This document shows, in pieces, positions 35,926-50,900 of a stretch of DNA of 64,000 nt. The position numbers and the translations under genes are program-made. The notes under the pieces were generated by a model, which was not told the DNA's origin, did not search any database, and was given only the letters and a program-made list of their open reading frames with translations. Every line of letters starts with the position of its first letter. The first letter of the stretch is position 1. Source of the stretch: Typha latifolia (lineage: Eukaryota > Streptophyta > Magnoliopsida > Poales > Typhaceae); the NCBI GenBank assembly GCA_019914945.1, contig CM034101.1, positions 1,809,188 to 1,873,187 on the forward strand. The letters run 5' to 3'.

Positions 35926-38900
35926 CTAAACTTGCTCTGCCTTTTCTGGTGGTCGAGAGAGCTCTTTATCCGCATAGTGGAGGAGTCTTCTTAACCTCAA
36001 GAGCATGTCGCAGTGGAAAGGAAGTGTGGTGCGCCTTTCTGCATAAATTGGACTTGCTGTCATCCAAGAGAGAGAATGAAGCTCAGCTGCTACGGACTCT
36101 AATACCATGTGTATCTCCAGCTCATAATCTCTATTGACTGTATCTGGAGTGAAGCTCCTGCCTTGCTTACCGAGGCTGCTGCTGCTCCCAGCACCGCGCA
36201 CAATCTTCTCTTGAATGGTACTGCTTCCTCCGTAGTGATCAACAAGGCTGATTGCAAGAATAGAAGGCCAATCATCTTTGGTTGTCTCTGCAGGGTCTTT
36301 CCGCATCGTAGGCACTGCTTTTGACACCACATACCCAGTAGCTAAGGGCGTTGCTGACCCTTTGCTATGCAAAAGATGGGCAAGGGGTGGAGATTCTGAC
36401 GTGAGGCATGTAGGAAGCTGCAACGTGGCTGGAGATAAGTACCGCAGACTAGGCGATGGAATTAGGAGATATGATGCTGGCATGGACCCAATAGACTTCA
36501 CTGGACTAAATCCTTCTAAGTAGCCTGTATGGCCACTGCTGTTTTGAGTTCCTCCACCTGTATAAAAACATTGTCAATAATCTGAATTAGCCATAAACCA
36601 TTGTCTGGCATTCAAAATGCATTATGATGCAAAACGTTAACTGCATATTGGAGAAAGAAGTCTGTAGGTTAGATCGGAATAAGCCACAATTTGGCTCCTT
36701 TTTCCTAAAAAAGAGACAGACCCCTAAATTACTGATTCACATTATTCTCTTTACTCTGGCAGAGATTAAGTTGAGAAGAAATAAGTATGCATATGGTCAC
36801 AGGACTACTTTTAGTTGTAGAAGTCTATTCTAGATATTTGATTCACCAAAATTCAACCATTATATTTGATGAAGGCATTTAACTAATTGCAAATAATTGT
36901 GAAGATCCGTGAATGTACTAGGTCACATCTGCTCTGAAAAGTATGTAGACGCCCTAAATCTTGTTCTCCTGACTCAAACATAAATAGATATGACAACCAA
37001 AGGCCAAGTGAGACAATGAAACACTGTATTGGTCAGCTTATGATTAGTGGATAACAATGCACTATAGCCTGCAGATTATTCCAGTAAAGTGAATCACTTC
37101 TATGTCATAGGCCGAGCATTGTAATTCCATCAAAACAGTTAATTTCTTCATTTGCAATTCAAATTGCAAGGAATAAGATTTATGCCCTTTCAACCTACCC
37201 CCCTCTGATCTAACATCTTAAACTAACATTTCTATAGTATCTGCTATTTTCAAATTTCTGCATGAGTGCCATAATTAGAACCAAACAAAGATGGGATAAG
37301 CTTAATCAATTTCAATGAAAGGGCCGATGCTTCTGGTGTCTTCAGGGATATAATGTTTGCTGAGTGTCGAAGATAGATTGAGTGACTTGAGTCAATGAGA
37401 GTGAGAGTTTCATTTTCTATAGGGTGAGGAAGGTTCCTTTTCTTAGAAAAGTTGATATTATTTCATATATTACAGTACATGATTGCTCCATAAATTATTA
37501 CCAGCTAACTGTTGGTTGATGCCCGTAGTAATAACGATCATTTGAAGCCGCAATGAAAAAAAATGGCCTATATATATCATTTTCCCTCATATTGGCATAT
37601 CATACTCTTTTTCTATCAGCACTTTGTACTTGTGTGATTGTGACCATCGGTCCGTGTATTACAGAATCTTCTATCAGCATTTTGTGACGGTATCTCACTT
37701 GCCCATCAATAATTATGTTCCCTTTGAGGAGATTAGCAGTGGAAGCAAAGACCTCTGTCATTGCTGCAGGGAAGAGGAAAGGGCAGAAGGCTGCTCTTCC
37801 TCTGTCGTTCTTCTTTATACTTTTTAAGGGTACCACATAATTACTAGGGGAAATCTTGGAGATAAATAGTTTGAGTTTGTTAGTTGTATGACTGCATCAG
37901 TTCGAGGTGTTAACCTAGCGCCTAAATCTAAGAGACCATGACCAGCCACCTACTGCCTAAATATCAATCGAGCAAGGGGTAATTTACATCAATAAACTGT
38001 CCTAAGGTTACAGCAGTTTTGGCTGATACATTCTGTACAAAGAAAGGTTGCTTGGGTTGTATCTCAGACAGTTGCTTGGGTTATTCATGAAATGTAATAC
38101 AAAGATTCAGATGCATAGTGTGTAAATGGTGCACTTACCAGATGAAGACATATCTGCTTGAAGGATAAGATGCAATGAATGGTCAAGAGTAACTCCAACT
38201 AAACTGATGCTTTGCACCAATTGTAGCAATCCTTTTGAGATATCCATCCCTGTCTGTCCTGCTAAAAGCTGCTTCTTGGTACTTGACTGACCCAAAGCAC
38301 CTTTCATAAAGCTGGGCTTTGAATGAGGGCCATATAAAGAAGCGCTAGGTGAGGAGGGCAGGTTTCTTTCTTGAAGTAAGCCAATTTCTTGCTGCTGCAG
38401 GGAGGTTCCATTAGCATTTGAGGGGATGCCCTCAGGTATTGATCGCCGTAACTGTAACGGCCACTTCCTGACTTCATTACCCCCAAAAGAGTAAATAGCT
38501 TTCTGCCACTCTGTTTATGATAACACAGTTAAAACTTAAAACCAAGTCCTTCCATACTGAAAAAACTACATGATACTACAACTATATAATTCTTAATACC
38601 TTGGCATTCAAGCTCAAAGAAAGATCCAAATCGAGTTATTATTATGTCTCGCGGTCTGACAGCACTCGCATCAGGAGAAGATGATAGTATTTGACAACCC
38701 TGTCGCAAAACTTGAATGAAAAGGCTTTGGAGAACTTTTGTGTCTTGACGGCTACTGATACCACCAAAAGGAAATATATGGCTGTCAAGTAGCTCTCCTC
38801 TGGCATCTGTCCAAATGCAGACTAGCCAGCGCCAATCCTCGGTCCAACCATAACAACAATGAAGACTTGCTGCTTTATGATCATGCTCTAATCCATCGAG

Positions 38901-41900
38901 AGAATTCACTCCGGTATCAGAGCTTACTGCTAAAGTCGAACTTTGCAAATAAACCCCAGAGCTGTCATCGATTACAGTTTTTGAGTTTGAAGACTCCGAA
39001 ACCCCACTATGCTCAATAGAACCAGGTCCTGCCAATATAAAAAGTGGCTCAAACATATATCGTCCATCATCTTGACCACATAAATCTGCTGGTTTAATTG
39101 GATCAGACAACCCACTAGTCCTTGATGTCTGCCAAGAGTTCTCCCATGTGCCAGGCCTCAAGGAAGTATCATATTCGGCTTCTCTAGGAATCCGAGGAAC
39201 AAGACAATCTTTCCAGAGGCCTGGAATTGGAGAGTTTACATGCATCATTGTGGATTGAGATCTTCCAGAAAAAGTCGTTGAATGAAGCATGTCATTGGCA
39301 GAAACAGCTCGTGGGATTCGTCGAGCCTTATTATATACAGTGAAGGCAATGTCCTTCAAGACAGCAAGTTCATTTGTTCCCCTGTTGATTCTTAATAGGG
39401 ATTCTACAGTCACAATCTGTAAGACAAGCTTAGGAATACTGAACCCCGAAAGCATTAGAACATTTGAAGCTGATGCTTCATCTGTGGCAGCAGTACAGTT
39501 TAAGGCCTTTGCAATCTGAGAGTGCAACATAGATCTTCTCTCTTTGTCTGGTAAAAGAACAGCTGATCCAAGAGCAACAGAGCACTCAACCAAAGTTTGC
39601 AGAACTGCCGAAGGCTCAGGAAAGGGGCACACTACATAAACTACCTACATTAACATAAGGACCGAAGGTAACTATTAAAACCCAGAGTAAGCCATAACCA
39701 CTCTACCTCTTCCATATTTCTTCTTTATATTTGCAACCACTGAAGTAAACCAATTTCAGAAAGGAAAAAAAAATCTTGGAAAACATGTCAGAAATTCTTA
39801 GATTTTAGAAGATCTTAAAGAACAAGAAACCATCAATGTAAAGGGAACAAAGTCTTACGGTACAAGGCCCGCTGCTGCCTTCTTTCTGATTTGCTGAGCA
39901 ACTTGAAGCAAGCTTTAGATCCTTGATTACCTTTGTAAGAGAATTAACAAAGCTTTTCATATTCCAACCTTTGTAAAGAGCTAAAAAATAATCACTGATG
40001 GAGCTGATAGCGGTTAAATGGCTGCCACTAATCTTCACTTGTTGAGGACAATCAACAAGAACGAGGCCAGATGGCAAACATTTTCCAGGGGCAAACTCTG
40101 TTTGTCCTCCATTAATATGAGGTGAATGAGTTCCCAGTTTGCATACCTCATAAACTGTAAAACATCAGAACAACATTTAGCAGTTAGAATTACTGTTCCA
40201 ACTATAACCCAGTAATAAGGCTAACATGTCCATAGAAACAGTGTAGGCATTAAATAACTAAGGACAATTGCTAACTAAGAATTTACCAGTTCCCAGCTGT
40301 TGAAAAAAATCAATAGCAGCAGAAGTAAGGAGATCAATATCAGGACATATCGCAAAGAAATTAACCTGAAATAGTCAAAAAAAGAAGTCAGCAATATGAA
40401 GCAAACTGAGCTATCAGCATTCCAAAATATGGATTGGTTTTCCAGTAGTTTTCAGGAATTACAGGTTTTGGTAAAGCATAAGGTTCAAGAGGAGCCTTCT
40501 CCCAGAGTTGTAGACAGTTTGTAGATGTCTTCAACCAATCATCCTGGTACCTGTATTTTGAATATTCAATGTCCATCTCTTATATAGATTCACAATACAC
40601 TAGAGCAAGAAATCTTCTTTGTACTGCTAAGAGAACAAAAAAGGATGCATACCCAACAAGTATAGCAGGCAGTGGGAGGACAGCAAGTGTAGATCTGAAA
40701 CGAGAATAACCCTTTTGCTGTTCTGCCTCTGAATTGGATGTATCCTGACTTGATCTCCTAAGTGATGACTCATCAGTTCTTGCTCCTTCTGAAAATATCT
40801 TCTGAATTATAATTATGTTTACATGTCAAAGTAAACTGCGTCTTGTATAGGGAACAAAATATACCTCTGATACAAGGTGAAGCTCCAGTGGACTGTGGTG
40901 GGCTCATTGACTCTCCACCCAAAGAAACAGTGCTCGATGAATCACGAGTTTCACTGGCAGTGTACGGAAAAGAATAAGCATCTCCTGTAGATCCAGAGTC
41001 ACCAATTTGACTGCGACCCTTGCACCAATCAATAACAGACAATGGACCATCCAAATTTGTAAAAGCAGATTTTAAAGCAACTTTTATATCCGATTGCAGT
41101 AAGCTAATGACAGATGACACTGGGGCCTGTCGCAAAAAGAAATAAAAGCATTACCTTGTTAATGGAGATAAATCACAGAAAGAGAATGAATAGTAAATGC
41201 TTTTGAAATAATATAATATCAGGATTTTCAGTAATTTATATGCTCCATTTGTTGAAGTGAAACTTTTAGCTGTACAGCAAAATTGTTGTCCACCAAATGA
41301 GATATTTGCAAAAGACCACATTTTTACTTATAAGTCAAAAGATTCAGTTTCAACAAAAGTGTATTTATCTTTCCCTTTTCTTCAGTTTTGCAATAGCAGA
41401 TTTTGTTAACAAACTAGAACAGTCTGAAGCATATTTCTTATAAATGAATACGAGAAGGCCTTTTGCAGATACGCCTAAAAGAGGACTTGATCTGTAAATA
41501 TGTAAAAAGTAGGTCTTCTACAAAACAGCTGAAAAGTATAGGTGGAATACATGAAAATCACAAAAACTAGAATGATGAAGTAATTCAGTCAATCCAAAAA
41601 GGAGTCCTTACCCACTTTCTCAACAAAAAAAAGAAAGGAAAGAGAGAAAAACTAGTAGTAGTTCAGTCAAAGCATATTTACCGGAACAAAACTGATAGTA
41701 GAATCATACATAAATAACTAACAAACAGTACAATATAGAGATGTTACAATATGAAAGTATCAAAGTAACAATAAGTGGCATAAGTCAGTAATTTTTAACT
41801 TACATCAGCAGCAAGTGGATCAACTAAGTCAACACCAGCAATATCAACAGAATGGCAAGTGGCTAGAATACCACCACAACCAGCATGAACCATAGAAGGA

Positions 41901-44900
41901 GCACAAGAAAACCCGCGCCTACGTTGTTCCTGAAGGGCAAGAGAATAATATGGGCCATCACCCTCATCTGCATCAAGTGCAACATCGACAAAAGATGTTG
42001 ATTGTTGGACTAACAGGGACATGGCATCAAGAAGATCCAAAAGAGGTTGCCTTGGAGCAATTACATTTAAACCATCATCTGTCAATATATTGACTGGCAT
42101 TGAAGGGTTCTCAGTACTATGTAAATTTAGGGGTTTGATCCCTTTAGGAGTTCCAACTGGGCGCCAAACACCGACTTGTGCTGTAAGGGATCCATCATGC
42201 ATTCCACCATCAATATCACCGGCTATTCTAACTGGGATACTGTCTTTCTTCTGGATCTCATACTTGGAAATAATTATGTCAGGCTTGTTGCTTGTCTCAG
42301 CCTGAAGAAGATCTAATATAGAACTTCTCAACCCAACAGGAACTCTGCTGCTCAGAGATAATAGTGTATGTCTTACCCGGCACATTGCAGCTTGGAACAT
42401 GATGCATTCAATTTCTGTTGCAAGTGTAGTCTTGAGAGAAAGTAGGAAGTTCCCTGCATCAAACATTTTTTCGTTCTTTTTCAGTAATGTTATAGAGGAA
42501 CTTAACGAGGTAATGCCAGAAACAGATGATGGTGCCTCTCCTTTAAGTGAATGTACATCATTACGTCTTGATCTCTTATCAGTCCCTTTTGTCCAATTCT
42601 GTATAAGTGTGTACAGTTTCAATGATTGAACAGAAGAGCTCCCATCATTTGAAACAAGACCTGGTTTACGTTTGACTAATGTTTGAGGCTTTTCTTCCGA
42701 GGTCTCAAAGGAAGGAGAAGGTGGTGTTGCACTGTATACATAAGCATTGGAGCTAGAATAGGACGTACTGCCCTTCTTAGATGTAGGTAAGTATGGGTTT
42801 GTGAACGTGCAAACTGAAACCTCGCCATTAGGGATTTCGACGGCTGCATATTCTGATGCAAATGTCAGCATGGCTTCAGCTTTTGTAAGATAATCAAATT
42901 TACCAACTGAGGGCACCAAAGAGTAGCTCCCTGCAGCAGATGACATCATATCTTTTGCAGATTCTTCAGTTTTGATCCTAGTATCCTCTGTTTCTTCCAC
43001 AGAGTTTTGGTTAAATCCCTCAAAACATGCTATGCCAGAAGGAGAAAGTCTCTGATCAGGCATCTCCATTCCTCCGGTGCAAGGACTACTGGTGATATCT
43101 CCACAATCAACACCAGGAAATACTAAAGCTTGTGACTCAGCTGTACCTGGAGGCTATATAAACGAAAATTCATCACTTGCCATGAAACTCCTCTTGAAAA
43201 TATTAAACAAAATATACCAAAATTATACTAAAGTACAAAAATAAGAATATAGTGAACCGCAAGACACATTGATGCTTTTCAGATGATGCAAATGTTAGTG
43301 CAGAGACACACAGAACTTAAGGGCTTCAAACGGTATCATATTTTAACAAGCCTTTTCCGGATGCACCTCTAAATTGTATTGCATTCCCTAAAGCATAAAC
43401 TGTGCTTTGCCCTATTATTTTTTTAGTTTTCATATGTCTAATACTCAATTGTGATCATAGACATATCAATGGGTACATATCATGATATTTAGGTTAGAAA
43501 TCTGTCTCTGAATGCAGGCAAGACTCAACAAGTAGGAATCCTTCATAGATAAATACATTACAAACATAGCACAAGACAAGACATTTCTTATAAAAGTCAG
43601 ATCACAAACATCAGTAACAGTTCTCCTGAATGCTGTCAATGCACTCAGGTATGTGTTGCATATGCATATTCTGTCCACGGGTGGCCTCTGAGAGTCTTCT
43701 TAGTCAGACAAAGTAGCAGATAACATGGTATAGATGGGAGAAAATCCAAAGGCTGCACCGCAGTGCATTAGCTAGACAAGCAAATTAGGTGCTGAATCTA
43801 GATGACCAACATTGTATACCTTCTATTCCATTTTTTTCATTATTTCATAGATGGCATAATAATTTCATTCAATTTCTTGGATCCTCGCCATGGTATTTGT
43901 TTTCCTAGAGATACATTATTCTAGAATAAACTTAACAAGTCCTCAAGTAAATTCCATTATTTTGTGCTTGCCCCTTAAATGTGCTGCTTGGAAACTCCTA
44001 ACTAGGGTAGAACTGTGATATCTGCATGAGCTCATGATGAAGGATGCCACCTTTACCATTGAACTTATAGTGCCAAAAGAAAAAGGGACTAGTCCCTTGT
44101 TCCTAGCTTCCTATGCAGTTGAGCAAGAAGCCAATCCTGCTAGCATCAGGGAAAAATTTAGAAGAAAAAAGGGGAAGGGACTACTGGGTGGAACTGTCGC
44201 CTATATATCCCATGAAGAGGGTTTAAGACGTATAAGCTGCCTACTTTGAGATTAAAAGCAGGCTTAGTTTCTACCCAGCAGGACGCAGTCCTGATTTAAT
44301 TGGACCTCATACAGGAAACAGTTTAGGCTCAAGTTAGACTGATAAGTCATGTCATTCCTGGCTCAAGCAAACTTATCAACAGTCACATAGGTCATGCTTT
44401 TGAACTCATTTACAGAAAAAGCTAACTTTACAAACAAAACTGTCATAAAGCCCTGCAACCAAACAGAGCCTGAACAAAAACCAAGTCTACCATCTGCTCA
44501 GATTATATTTCCATTAGTCAATCATCTGGAAAATTGTTAGATAATACAATCACAACTAATAAGAGCAGTCCTAACTTTCAGAGTACCATTTCAGTCTCAC
44601 AGCTGATACTCCATCAACTAGAAAAGTTGTATTCACCTGGTAACTATCAGATAAAATCAAAATTGGCCAAATGTCAACCAGAACATAGACTATGTCAACC
44701 ATCAATACCGTAATCAATATATTGAGCAGTTTACATTTTATCAATAATCAATTTGAACTTAAAAGTAACATTTATGGATCAATAAACTAATAACTGGATC
44801 TTAATCCTCATTAAAAACTATCTTTCTAAGTGGGATGCTACAATTTGCAATTAGTCCATTGCAAGTATATGATAAAAGGAAAAAGATAGCATACCTCGCC

Positions 44901-47900
44901 AAATATCAGAATATCATTTTCAAAAAAGTCTCCAAAATCTCCAAACTCAGAAAGTAGTGTTTGAATGTCCATTCCTACTCCGTCATCCTCCTCCCAACCC
45001 CACAGTGATACACCTTGAACATTTGCTACTTCTGCAACTACTGAATTGTTTGCTTCAACAACATTATATCCAGACTTAAAAGCATCTTGCATATCGCCAA
45101 CTTTGCCTGATTGAGCAGATGTCTCGGTCATGTCTGTGCGAAGACGCTTAGAGACCTACATTTAAGAAGACGACCATAGAAAGTGATTCAAGAATCTAGC
45201 TAAAATAGCTGCTTCAATATCATACATATTAAAGTGTATCTATTTGCAACAAGGGAATTATTTACAGCAGCAAGATAGGACATTTATAGCCAAGCTTTTC
45301 ATTATTTAGGAAGCTATTTGTTAGTGTTTGTTCTGCAGACTTGTAGAAGTACACCAGCCAGGAAAATTTGAGCAGAGCTTCAAATGGTATCCAAACTTGA
45401 ATGAAATAATATAAGAAATGTTCAACTGATATATGCCGATCTGAACCCACATAAAATCATACATGCTCCCTCACACACTCATTCATGGGAATGCACAATC
45501 CAGGCAAGAAAATCCAAGATTAGGTCACTGCAAGACAAGCCGCTATGTCATCTAGTACCGCAGATTTCACATCAGATCAATCCTTTCCAGGCATATACAT
45601 CTCATTTTCAGCCAGTTACAACGTGATTTGAAAATGGGTCACTGGAGAGAGCAGAAAACAATTCAAATTTAAAGGTTACTTTAGGAAGACTATAACCCAA
45701 CATTTATAGACCCGCAAAGAAGCATCCATTAACTGAACAGACACCTGTCACAGGCAATAACAGGACAATTGGGTTGCAAATAAGCACATGGAAGCCAACT
45801 TCAACTTCTTAGTTCTTATTGGGATATCCTGAAACCATGAATATATACATCTAAGTTCCGGATGTGTGTACAGCTTATGAACTCTGAATCAGAAACTGAG
45901 GGAGAACATGAATTAAATGCAGATTAATAAAATATGAAGCAAGATCTGCAACTTCAACTCTTCAAGGTTCAGCTGGAGATGATGCACCAGATGACTGACA
46001 TTAAAGCAACAGTGCATGAAATAAACATGTAGGTACCATAGCAAGAATTATGAATTCGATGGGCAAATATTCCAAGTAAATGAAATCAAGCAGAAGAATT
46101 AGGATTATTGCGAGCAGGTAGTGCAAAGCGAAAGAAGCAAAGTTTGTCAAGTTATAGCTTCCATGAAAACATACATAAATAATGTCGTCTAAATTGAAAA
46201 ACAAAGATAAGAATAAATGAAGCTTAATTAAGTGCACATTACCATTTTGCGACCGTCATTCTCCAAATGATCATTCACAGACTGTCTACATGTAAGAGAG
46301 TCAGCATCAGCTTCAAGCTCACCATCTCCAGCGGCAACTGCATACTCACTTTCACTGGTAGTGCTACTTACACTGCTGATACTACTACTTATGCTGTTGC
46401 TGCTGCTATTAAAATGCTTTTGCACTCTCATGGGATTGAAGCCAACACCAAGCCCAAGCAAAGATTCCCAATGACTAGTGGATACAAATGCCAAACTAAG
46501 TAATCGAATAATATTGTGAGGAGTGAAACTTCAATAACTAAAAAACTGTTTACGAGCATAGAAATAATTAACAAAGCTAAAAAGTCCACATTATCATTTA
46601 CTACCCAAAATATAAGATCAGGAATGGAGATAATCAATCAAAAAATTAAGTTCAAATTTTAATAATTTGGTCTGACTTTAAGTTTACATCCACAAAAAAA
46701 ATGCTAGTTTCAACAGTTTCGGTTGTGATGGACGGTTGGGTTTGGTCATTTTTTTATACATAAATAATTAAAAAATTCAGAAATATCAGGAATTAAAATT
46801 TTACCAAATTCAAGTCATAATTCATCATAATTTTTAGTAAGTTTTTTCTTTAGTTTTTAGACTTCATATGTAATAAATTTTTATTTTATTATTTTTCTAT
46901 TATTTTTTTCTAATTTTTTTTTAAAAATTGTATTTTTAAATAATATTTAGAATTTTATGTAACTAAAATAGTCTATAATGCCTGATACAGTCAATACATA
47001 TCATGTTTTCTAACCATCGATCCCAACCAAATGCCGAGTTCAAAACCTTGATCAAACTCCGTTTAAGACTTGGTTTGTATTTGAATAGGTTTAGAATCTA
47101 GTTCATATCCATATCCGTTAAAGATCCGATCATATTCGATTAGTATTTGTATCCGTTTTAACCAGATATTGTTTTACATTTGTTATCCGTCTAATATTCA
47201 TATCTAAATCCATATCCAAAGCAAAAAAAAAAGGATCTGAATGTGAGTTTATTAATATCTAATCTTTGTCGGAGTCATTTTTCACCCCTATGAACCATGC
47301 AAGTCTCGTTCTCTACAGTGATTCATGTGTTATTGTATAAAGTAGTTATTTATCATCAAAAAGCTTGCAGATCTAATTACTACATATCTAATTACTGAAT
47401 CATCCATTTCACAAAACTTGCTGGATTTGCAGGTTCTTTATCATTAAATGATCATCTAAGGTATATCAAATCATTCTATGTTGAGTAAATAACTTCCAAA
47501 GTTATCCGGCGCAGCTATTCTATTATATAACTAGAATAGAATAGGTATGAACACAATAGACACAAACTAAATATGCTTATCAAACATGTATAGACAATTG
47601 ATGTATCATAATATCATTGGCGCAAGTTCCATGCCACCCACAGTGAAGCAAGGGTTCCCATATAAGCATTTGGCGCATCCATGACGACAGAAAATTGATA
47701 GCAATACCTAGATCCTATCTCAATCCTGACCAGTGTCAATGCATGCCAACTCATCCCCCTCTTCTCAACCATGCGGCAACCCCATGGCCTACCATCCCAA
47801 ACAGGCACACATCATTTCAAACGAGCATGCATTGCCCTATAGCAACTGCATTAGTCGACACATACTGACCTTCTATGGCTTACTGATATGCTCCATGCCA

Positions 47901-50900
47901 CCCGCACAACAATCTTTACGATAAGATTTAATGGAATAAATTAAAGAACTACTAATGCAACAATACTTGACAAGGAATATATGTTGTAACTACGAATTCT
48001 TTATTAAACTCGGACATTCAAACAATTAAATGCACCAGTTCAGCAGTTAATTTGAATATAAATGATCAGTGGATGGAAAAGGTTGATAAAAAAAGGTAGG
48101 TTTTTGAATTTCAGACTGACCTATGCTCAAAGAAAGAACCAGGAAAATTCCATAATGGCCACATCTCAAATAATGATGTTCCGGTGCAATTTTGTAGCCA
48201 CAATCTTCCAAGAGAAAGAACCTAATCAGACAAATACAAAATCATAAACTCATAACTATATGATGACTGAGAAAAAACCTCTTTCTAGAAAAGCAAGCAA
48301 ATGCTCGGTGAGTCAAGGGGATCACAACAGCTTCTGCTGGGTAAATAAACGTCCTTTCAAGAACTGGAAAGTGATGGACTGATTCCTGCTTCCTCTGTCC
48401 TCCATCAGTTGCAAACTCAGAATCTTCAGCAGGATGCAAGGCCTTGTTCTTCAGATAACTATTTGTTTCCAAAGCTTTGTCAGTGCAAGCTGAAGAGCAA
48501 CCAAGGGCAACTTCAATATAGCAACTTTGACCCCTCAGCTGGCAACCAGAAGATTGAGTAACATAAGTTAACCCAGCTGCAGACCCATATGAAGACTTGA
48601 GCTTGCTGCAAATTTTTACAAAGAAATATTTTGAGAATCATAACAATAATTTAAAGAAACAAGAACAGACCTACAATATGTAACAAACAAGTCCCTTTAG
48701 TTTGTTTCTTAGGGGAATCTTCTTCTTTTCCATACTTACAAAGCTAAAAATAAAACAGGAATATGACTTCCAAAATACCTGCCATACACTTGCTTGACGA
48801 GATCACTAGGACAACAGCCAACAAGCCTGCCTAGCATTCCATTTGGAGCAACAATAACTGCAGAATGTTCCAATTTCAGGGCCAAAATTATTCATTTCAA
48901 TTAACAAACATATGCATGGACTGATATTGTCATATGTTTTATATAATGGCATTTCTACAGATCACTGAGAAAGATGTGCAATTTAAATATAACATCAAGA
49001 GTATGCCTCAGAGAAAGGTGCATTGACTGTATTCCAAAATTACAATGGTGTAATGAAATGCATGAGCTCACAGATTGGTAAAATTTGCAAAATATTTCCA
49101 CCTCACATACCAGGGGGGTATGTGATTTTGAGTTAACCGGCACAAAAATATACTGCTGAAAAACATAATCCAGAAGTTGATGATCTCAACCCAAGAGTTC
49201 AGCACCATCTCTTTCACAATGAGCCCTCATCCACATGAAGAAAATGTTAACTTTACTTCTTAAGGATGTGACTTTTCTATATAATGTTCTTTTTCATTTA
49301 AAAACAAAATATTGGAGTCTCAGGACAATATTCTTAACAAACATGTCGACTATACAAAAGGTCCCACAAGAAGCAGCTGCCTTTCAAGCTTTTTAATTAC
49401 TGAAGCATGTGGTTTTGTTTCACATGGACAGCACATGAAAATAATTAAGATGGATGCTCCTGGACTCCGTACAAATGTAGCATTTCCAACCGGCTGATCA
49501 TCCAAATAGTGGGGAAAAAAGGTTTCCACCAAGAATTCTACAATTGCAATTCCACAACTCCCTATCCAATCATGCGTTATGATATCTGCAATCCTTAAAG
49601 AAAAAAAAGTACTATGGAATCTAGTAGTTAACCAGAATGAGTCGGCAGGGAAACAGGTATCACCAAGGCCATCCAAGACAAAAAAAATAGTACAGCACAG
49701 AAGTTGGCAAGTACGAAGCACACCTGGAAGTCCTTCCCCATTAGAACGGGAGTAGCAATGCACCAGCATTCTTTCCATATCATCACTGCAAACACCACGT
49801 ATATGCCTATGGAAAATGACAAATATTTCAGAAAGCACCCTTGACATTGACTAGAGAAGACTATAAAACAATATGAAGAAAAGCATGAATCCACTAACTT
49901 CGCGGACACTATTGCATGCACATAGATTGCTTCCTCAGTGGCTGCAAAAATGAATTCCAGTGTCGGTTGTGGCCTCCTAGAGAAAAAAAGTTTTATGATA
50001 AGAAAGAGAAAAGGCAAGACGATGGACTAGATAAGAAAAAATAAAAAGGAAACTAGAAGTGGCAGCAGCTCACAACCAATTATGCAAGCCAATAGCATCA
50101 GAATGACAGAATCAATATCCTTTAAAAAAATTCTTCTAGGATTATAGAGCAGCCACAAGAAATAGAAAGAAAAAGAAGACGTATTCCCATATTAACAGCT
50201 TATCCAAGTATATAACTTATAGGACATAATTGAAGGTCAAATCAAAATGATATTGTTATAAAGAGTTAAAAGATAAGCAAAAAGATTTAGTTTTCAGCAG
50301 TTATTTAGAAAAGAAGATTAAGAAAGAAATTATACAAGTCATATATCCAGCAGTTTTAAATGGATATTTCAAGCTATATTTCACAATCTACAAGTCCATT
50401 TCAAGGAACAACTATCATACTGGAATTTTGGTAAGGTAATTTCCTTAAGTCACTCATCAGATCCTAAGCATATTTGGGATTGGGAGCTTGGTATTATATA
50501 TCTATAGCTTTCAAGGAATATTATGGGATAATATTATTTCCGAGCAAATAAAAAACAGATGCTCTTTGTATTGTATTTAGGTTCTGCAAATGACTTCTTT
50601 TTTCAATACTCATCATATTGTCTTATCAGAAGTGACCAGAAGCAAAGTTGCTTGCTGTACAGGCCACCGGCCCATCACCCCTGTGCACTTAGATGCTAGG
50701 GACATCAAGCTATCACAAAATTGAACACTATCCTACCACTACAACCAAAGTAAATTACCATGAGTAAAGCAAGAAAAGAGTGCTTATCGTCTCTGATGCT
50801 TTCCAAGAATATGCAAAAGCTGCCAATCTGGGAATTCCACCAAGCCCAACAGAGGTACCACCTCCAACTCACACCAAGTCACCAACCATGCAGAAAAACC

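Noticed and set aside
40388..40462. Extension of MED13 exon 16 beyond KP (PVIPENYWKTNPYFG...)
   Set aside because: It ends in a stop, while the donor at 40462 (CCT/GTAATT) joins KP to VNFFAICPDIDLL in phase, as expected for the family.
43466..44249. ORFs on both strands inside MED13 intron 12
   Set aside because: No domain, no splice continuity with MED13 and no transposon motifs.
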